From assembly GCA_964059195.1 (NCBI GenBank), contig CAXKWD010000004.1, forward strand, positions 119,694,043 to 119,758,042: 64,000 bases of DNA, written 5' to 3'. The position numbers and the translations under genes were made by a program. Position 1 is the first letter of the stretch, and every line of letters starts with the position of its first letter. The stretch comes from Ectobius pallidus (Eukaryota > Arthropoda > Insecta > Blattodea > Ectobiidae). Below are positions 57,746-64,000 of the stretch, piece after piece. Under the pieces are notes generated by a model that was not told the DNA's origin, did not search any database, and saw only the letters and a program-made list of their open reading frames with translations.

Positions 57746-58025
57746 GGGACTCACCTTAACAGCTCTGGAATGTGGGGGAAGTAGGGAGACGTATTGGTGC
57801 TTGGAGGAAGGTCAGTGGTACTACTGGGGTTAATATACTCTTGATTTATGTTAGTTCCAAACACATTTCTCTCATCTCGAGCGCAGACTATAATGCCTCA
57901 TGCAATAGGTGAGTCAGTGTTTTCATAATGCAAGTTAGGTCGTTCCCTTAACTGTTCTCATTCCGTTAGTCACTCTTCAGACAAACCCAACTCACATTCT
58001 TTTCAGGACTGTTAAGGTGAGTCCC
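57746..58025. mobile_element. 280-bp MITE candidate
   Basis: GGGACTCACCTTAACAG at 57746-57762 has its exact 17-bp inverse complement at 58009-58025. The size suits a MITE, but no target duplication is evident, so the call is provisional. Confidence 0.45.
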
Positions 58026-59123
58026 ATACAATACATATTTCTTAGTTTTGATTCAGGTGTGACGTGGCCTTCATCTTTTGACATGGAAATTGAACGTTCT
58101 TCTGTTGTTTAAATTGCCTATAATCCCTTCAGTTTAACCGGTTTAATGCTGCAGTTCATAGGGGAAATAATATGGAGAAATAAAGTCAATTCATTGCAAA
58201 GTTTCAATTGTAGGGTCACATAATGACCCCAACTATGTCCCTCGATCAAATGTGATCTTTCTGCTGATAAACCCCTAGTCCGATTGCTTCAAGCAACTAA
58301 TGATATATCCCAGTTGGGTTAATCGGGGTGCACCCGTGGGGAGGCAAATTGGATTGCTCCACAAAATATGATTATGTAGTTTGTTTGATCGTCATTGTAT
58401 TGTTAACATAAAATGATTATATCATTTCAAATTTTTAAAACTCTTCATTGCATTGCTGTTATTAAATTAAACATATATGTCAATAGCTAAGAGTGGGATG
58501 TGCGGGAAATTAAACAAATAAAAATATCTATCGATGGACAAGAGAGTGGAAGGGAACTAAATAAATAAAAACGGAGAACAAAAATGGACAAATCGTCATG
58601 ACTTTAGATTTTTCATGATTTATGTACAAATATAGTGTTAAATATAATCGAAATTAATATGAAACAACTTCAGATTGCGATTCACAAACAAAGGCGCCAA
58701 CAAGAGTCTATTCTGTAATTGATCGGTTGATCCCATGTATCGATAACTTTTCGGCTCCCATAGAAGTAGCTGAAAAGAAAACACACTATAAGGAATTAAA
58801 TAAAAAAGATACAGTATTACGATTTTGAATCAAATTGCTGTACACATTTCTCCATTTACGTAAGGAAGGGGCGTATTTCGTGCTTATTTATACATTTCGC
58901 ACAGTAGAATAAATTTCGCGATATTTCGTAAATTCAATTTGCTTAATAGTGGTATTTTACGCATGTACAAAACTAAATATAGCTAAGGAAAGCTATTTTG
59001 TTAAAATTCTACGCTTACCGCCGTTTGCAAAATATACGGTTCCTAAGAATTTCACAAATTCATTAATGTGCTTGAGTGTAATTGTTGTGTATAGGCCTAA
59101 TGTACAAAAATATTACGACCTAG
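58026..59123. other. No gene seen
   Basis: AT-rich, unassigned. Confidence 0.5.
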
Positions 59124-59139
59124 TAATGGCATTTAACGG

Positions 59140-59421
59140 ACCGCCGGCGTGGTCTTGTGGTTAGCGTCACTGACTACAGATCCGTCGGCCCGGGTTCGAT
59201 CCCTGGTACCACCTCGGAGTTTTCTGAGGTAGGGAGATCTGGTAGGAGTGCACTCAGCCTCGTGATTCAAATTGAGGATCTACTTGATAAAGAAGTAGCG
59301 GCTCCGGTTATGGAAACCACCTTTAACGACCGTGGGTGCCGGCATGCTGACCATATGCCTCCCAATCCTGCCATTTGCCTAGATGTAGATGACGTAGCGG
59401 CCTTGTCCCTTCAGGGATGTT
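59140..59421 (+). mobile_element. tRNA-derived SINE, 282 bp, with TSDs
   Basis: Begins ACCGCCGGCGTGGTCTTGTG with A-box-like GTGGTTAGCGTCACTGAC and B box CCCGGGTTCGATCCCTGG. Sixteen-bp direct repeats (TAATGGCATTTAACGG, one mismatch) flank it at 59124-59139 and 59422-59437. The 3' end is CTTGTCCCTTCAGGGATGT. Confidence 0.9.
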
Positions 59422-59437
59422 TAATGGCATTTAGCGG

Positions 59438-59870
59438 GGGCCTCTAAAACTAGAGTCCGGATGAAATACTAACTATGCACTGCTGTATTAATTTATGCTA
59501 TTCCTTACACATAACTTCGGGGACCATTCTGAAGCCTGTAATCTAGTCAGTACTTGTTACAAATTACCATAATGGATCTTACTGCTTATTTTAGAGTAAA
59601 TAGATATTTCGACGACATTATAATTGGTAAGAAGACAGCTTTGTGAAATTTTATACAAATATTTTGCTGCCGGTAATTTCCACGAGTAAAAATTACAAAC
59701 CAGTTAACTGAAAAAGAAAACTTCTGAAGGATAACAAGATCCAAAACCCAGCTTTCCAATTTATTGGAGGTACAGGATGCAAAACGACTCATTAATTTTA
59801 AGCATGAGAGCAGGAATAGCTACTAGTGGAAATGGAAGGGAATTGGGATATTGGGCGTATGGAAGTCATC
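59438..59870. other. No gene seen
   Basis: Unassigned sequence. Confidence 0.5.
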
Positions 59871-60038
59871 TACAATGTAAACACCGTAGTAGAAGCTGGA
59901 ATTCCTCCGTCTTTATTCAAACAGGAAAGCTGGAATTAATACAGAGACCGCCTACAGTTTTTATCCGGGCTACTTGCATCGAGCCGGCTCCGGCAAGATA
60001 ACACCTGTTTATGTAAAGTAATATTCTCGAGGGTGTAC
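59871..60038 (+). repeat. Direct repeat, left copy
   Basis: TACAATGTAAACACC, TCTTTATTCAAACAGGAAAG, CTACAGTTTTTATCCGGGCT and ACTTGCATCG match 61005-61176 at high identity. Confidence 0.85.
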
Positions 60039-60635
60039 ACGCTCCCTCTTTCCTGCAATATACGGCTTATCACCGTGAAGTTATTTACAACTTGCTGCTG
60101 TCCCGACCCCTTTAAAATCTTGTTTGCAAGGGAAACAAATATATTAAAACCTCCTGTGTTTTTACAGCAAAAATAATATAAGAAGATTTGTTTACACAAT
60201 GAATTCCCCAATAGTCACGTTTGGATTATTAAAATCCCCCGCTTTAGTGGATTTTCTCATAGTAGGGGTTAAATACCGGTGTTAGGTCATTGGTTCCCAA
60301 ATTGTGGTCCCCTGATCCCTTGAAACGACGAAAAAGGACCGCGAGGTCTGCTGGTTTTACTTACAGCTTAATCTTTCTCAAACGCTTTCATAACATTTAT
60401 ATGCAGAACGTTATCAGGAACGCACAACTAATAACAAGAACAGGATCTGGGAAACAAACAGTGCAAATAAAAAATGTGTACATAGCCCTAACAGCCTCCT
60501 TTGAAGGGCCCAGTCTGATAATCAATTTTTGCCATCGAAAAAAAACTTCTATATTATTTTTTTATTTTTATTGTGTTCGACCCCTAAATTCGAAGGTCAG
60601 ATTTTAAATAAATGCATGTTTTGAGCTCCCCTACA

Positions 60636-60663
60636 TCCATAGTGTGTGTGTGTGTGTGTGTCT
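60636..60663. repeat. (GT)n microsatellite
   Basis: GT run at the left edge of a dispersed repeat copy. Confidence 0.9.
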
Positions 60664-60930
60664 GTGAGCAGCTTAGCTCCAAAAACGCAACAAAAAAAAG
60701 TATGAAAAAGCATTATGTATTTGGGTTAGGCATCTTCTGGGGATGTGATACAAAGATTGGCGACGATTTTTTCTTACTTTATGCCACTTTATATGAAGAA
60801 AATTTCGTATTTCGCGATTTTCTCGAAAACGATTTTGTTTAAATTTTGCACATAGTAGGAGCTAACACTTTTATTTGGAACTTTTTTTTCTCTCAAGAGT
60901 TACCTGAAGGGTGGTTATAAGCCACCCACT
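60640..60930 (+). repeat. Dispersed repeat copy (family of 35500-36000)
   Basis: CATCTTCTGGGGATGTGATA, GACGATTTTTTCTTACTTT, TTGTTTAAATTTTG and GTTATAAGCCA are shared with 35560-35780. Confidence 0.75.
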
Positions 60931-61004
60931 GTTTGCATCATGTTGAAATAACTGAATATGCGCTCTTTGCAATATAGCCTCTTATTCTATACCATAGACC
61001 TATG

Positions 61005-61176
61005 TACAATGTAAACACCATAGAAGAAGCTCTAATTTTTGCGTCTTTATTCAAACAGGAAAGCTGGAATTAATACAGAGACCGCCTACAGTTTTTATCC
61101 GGGCTACTTGCATCGGGCCGGCTCCTGCAGATTACACCTATTTATGTTTGTAAAGTAATACTCTCGTGGGTATAAC
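61005..61176 (+). repeat. Direct repeat, right copy
   Basis: Second copy of 59871-60038, same orientation, 1134 bp downstream. It has a few substitutions and a 4-bp insertion (TTTG) near the end. Confidence 0.85.
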
Positions 61177-63604
61177 TATTTTAACATGAAGAGAATATCA
61201 TACATAATTTATTATAAAAGGGAAAACTTATTTTGGCAGAGGAAATTATGTATTTCACATAAGACTTTTCTTAAGGATAATCTGTCAAAGGTGGATTAAT
61301 TTTTGTAAAGAATATATAGGTAGATTTAAACAGTCAAATATTTAACGAATGCACTCTTTTAAATATCGATAATTAGGGAGAATTAATGGTGGTTGAAGGC
61401 GTTTAAACTTAGACAACATATACTTTAATGCACATAGATCCGGTGTTTTTAATACAAAAAAAGCGCTGGTATTGACCATAAATTTCATAATATTTCATCT
61501 TGAGGTCCCCCGAATCAATTATTAGGTGAGAAGAAAACCTCATTTTACTTTAGTGATTCTAAGTACAGTAATATCTTTAAGAACTTAGAAAATAAAAAAG
61601 TACTATTAACATTTTATAGTTTTATAGTTGTACATTTTTAGTAGGTCTACAATAGCGCTGTAGCCTATATATCATCACACAAAGCCTCTCACACGAAACT
61701 AATTTTTCCGAATGAACATATCAGATAGGGAACAGTCATAAATCCAACATTCATACTCTCACAGTTCCTTACAAACCATGGAAAATTCCTCCAATACCTG
61801 CATCAAATTGGAAAAACACCATCACCAAAATGCCCATTGTTGGAGAAAGCTAAGGGTTCTACTAGCATTATTTTACATGTCTAGTAACAGTGCATATTCA
61901 AATGTTCCGCTCAGTGCATTTCCCTCTCTCAGCGCATTGATATTAGTGTAAGTCCGCCCTTTTCTTTGTGAATCCCCGTTTAGCGACAGGTGCAGGCTTA
62001 GCATGAGCGTGACATCATAGCGTCATGCCAAGAGTCAGTTAGCGTCGAGCCTCCATGCGTGATAGACGTGCTGGAGCTCAGTCTAGTATCCCGCCTAATT
62101 CAGACAATAGAACAGAGGTTTTCTATTAATTAGCGGATAAATACATAATACTTCCTTTTAAAAGTATTATCTTGTGTTATTAATTAATCTACACTAATTA
62201 CAGTAGATTCAGTGTTATCGGCTTCTTAGATCAGTCTAAAAGTTCGTGTTTCAGTGCGGCAACGTTGCGCAACCAAGCGTTCGCAATAGCTCGTTTATAA
62301 AGTTCAGTAGAGTAAAGATTTCAGAGTGAAATCATATTAGAATTAATTCAGCTATCATTACGCTCATTTTAAGATATAAATTATATTGCTGGCATAATTA
62401 GAGAAATTATTCGCCACGTGTGTACCAAGTTCGCGCCAAAGCACATTCCTTTGTTCAGTGCAAGTACACCTATCTCAAATTATATATATCTTGTTTCAGT
62501 GTTTCTATTAATATTTCAAGTGCATTCTTTACCTATATGTTATGAGAATAAATGTCACATAGTTTATTACATGAAAAGGTTTGTGATCCAATATTACATC
62601 CGAAGATCCCTGTTCCAGCACCTGAGATTTATAAGTCCACTTCGCTCTACTCATTTTATTATTGTTTAATGCAATAATTGGTCCTCCAGCTCCAGAGATT
62701 CTTTCTAACATCCTTTCCCATCTTTTCCCTTTACGGCAGGGTCATAAGCCGCTCTTGTACCCAACACCCATACTCAATAACTCTACACCTACTACTCCAC
62801 TGCAAACCACAAGACAAAATTAGGCTACCTTATGTGAGGAACTCCAACATAGTTCTGCGAAAAGTGATCGCATCTCCACAAACAATCAAGTTTATATGTG
62901 AAATCTACAAGACTCTACCTTAAAACCTAAGATCTAAAATGTTTTTTTTGTTTAATTTCCTGGATTACTAACTCAGCCACTGTGTTTTATACTATACAAT
63001 ATAAATATTATATAGGCTATACATAGACTAAATGTCCTGCGATATACCCTCATGGTAAAACGCACGTTGTAAATATAAATTTATATCTAAATAAAAAAAA
63101 GTTTGTAAACAATTCAAATCAGTTAAAAATACTGTACAGACGATTATTTAAAAAATAACTTCTTTTACAAGTTATCATTGTTTAAAAGACAATTTTGGGA
63201 TAATTACTTTGCAGTAAATCGCGTGCAGACATTTCAGGCTATGTACTCGAAATTGGACTGAGCTATAAAGCCCTGGAATAGTTTTAAACCTGCATAATCA
63301 CTAACAGGTGCTAATATCTGACTTATAGCATGTGCAGTATAAAGTCGAACAAACTCCCAGCTTCATAACAGTAGGGGTACCTCCGCTTTAGCCCGCCGAC
63401 GTCTAGCGCCGCGACGCCCCAACTCCATCTTAAACTAATTTCAGTAACGCCATCTTGACCATCTTGTCTTTCATATGAAACCACCCCCACCCCTCTATCA
63501 TCCCCCTAAACAAAGTTATAGCAAATATAAGATTTGGTCGGTAAAACAGAGACCTGCAATACCAACCTTGAAACAATCAAACTAAAAACAATTAATAAAA
63601 TTAA
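61177..63604. other. No gene recognised
   Basis: Mostly AT-rich. A CpG-containing patch at 61970-62110 (with GCTCAGTCTAG) could be a 5' end of a gene or element. Frames at 62418-62669 and 62678-62923 are unrecognised. Confidence 0.4.
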
Positions 63605-63810
63605 CAAAAATAAATAAATGTTATACAAATGAGTTAGGCCCTTATGAATTAATTTTCAACCCCTAGAGGGGTATTTTAAGAATATATTATTAATTTGTAT
63701 ATCTGACAGAGTAGTAACAAAATTAAATAAATAAATGTTATACTTAGAGGAGTTAGGCCCTTTTGAATTAATTTTCAACCCCACTAAAGGGGTAGTTTTA
63801 AGAAATAAAA
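63605..63810. repeat. ~115-bp tandem duplication
   Basis: AATAAATAAATGTTATAC, GAGTTAGGCCCTT and GAATTAATTTTCAACCCC recur in two adjacent blocks (63608 and 63725). A further decayed unit may follow to 63960. Confidence 0.75.
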
Positions 63811-64000
63811 ATAAATATAACTTTTAAAATCTAGTAGTATAATGTTTAGGTGATAGAATTAAGACCCGTAACAAGAGGGTAGTTTTCACCCCCACAACCG
63901 TTCTAACCTATTTAAAATTGTATTTTCGACATATAAACACCTTAAGGAGTGATATTAATTATCTGACATGATTTACACCCCCAAATGAATTAATTTTATG

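Noticed and set aside
57342..57833. 163-codon Gly/Arg-rich frame
   Set aside because: Follows GC-rich repeat blocks; no conserved-looking segment.

Overview
The window looks like an AT-rich, repeat-dense stretch of an arthropod nuclear genome, most likely an insect. The mix of hAT, Tc1/mariner, pogo and Merlin DNA transposons with several non-LTR retrotransposon lineages, tRNA-derived SINEs and a Penelope-like fragment fits a large-genome insect. The many TAGGCCTA words made me think of a cockroach or termite relative; that is an impression, not a demonstration. There is no bacterial-style operon and no complete host gene. Nearly everything readable is a transposable element (TE), often one element inside another, and many insertions can be dated relative to each other by their target-site duplications (TSDs).

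Region by region. 1-2.9 kb: a LINE linker scrap, a Merlin-type transposase C-terminus (476-835) and a broken, spliced THAP-domain gene on the minus strand (1282-2689). 2.9-5.6 kb: a Tc1-like DDE transposase abutted by one hAT-type element and split by a second 280-bp one. 5.8-7.6 kb: a microsatellite, a small minus-strand ORF, a truncated SINE, and the best host-gene candidate, a signal-peptide exon at 7273-7549 ending in a consensus splice donor. 8.4-13.5 kb: a 1.5-kb hAT-type element, a LINE C-terminus, a 1.3-kb mariner with a decayed transposase, and a ~150-bp tandem repeat. 14.3-17.9 kb: a minus-strand LINE split by a 2.8-kb foldback element, itself split by a 218-bp Penelope-like insertion containing a 91-bp-arm palindrome. 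18-31 kb: SINEs, a hAT-type MITE, a LINE RNase H module, and an RTE-like LINE interrupted by another retroelement. 32-37 kb: a ~70-bp-period array split by a 3.9-kb composite that holds a SINE and a hAT-type MITE. 40-44 kb: a pogo-type transposase fragment, a MITE, a full SINE with TSDs and a mariner deletion derivative. 45.8-48.4 kb: a large foldback element whose arms are ~177-bp tandem repeats around a 400-bp ORF. 49-53.4 kb: an element with short terminal inverted repeats (TIRs) enclosing a LINE with an almost intact reverse transcriptase. 55-64 kb: dispersed repeats, GC-rich repeats, a MITE and a SINE with TSDs.

The genes do not form a pathway. Candidate host coding sequence is limited to the 7.3-kb exon and, less surely, the THAP gene and the 5.9-kb ORF. 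All homology statements rest on motif recognition, because no search could be run.
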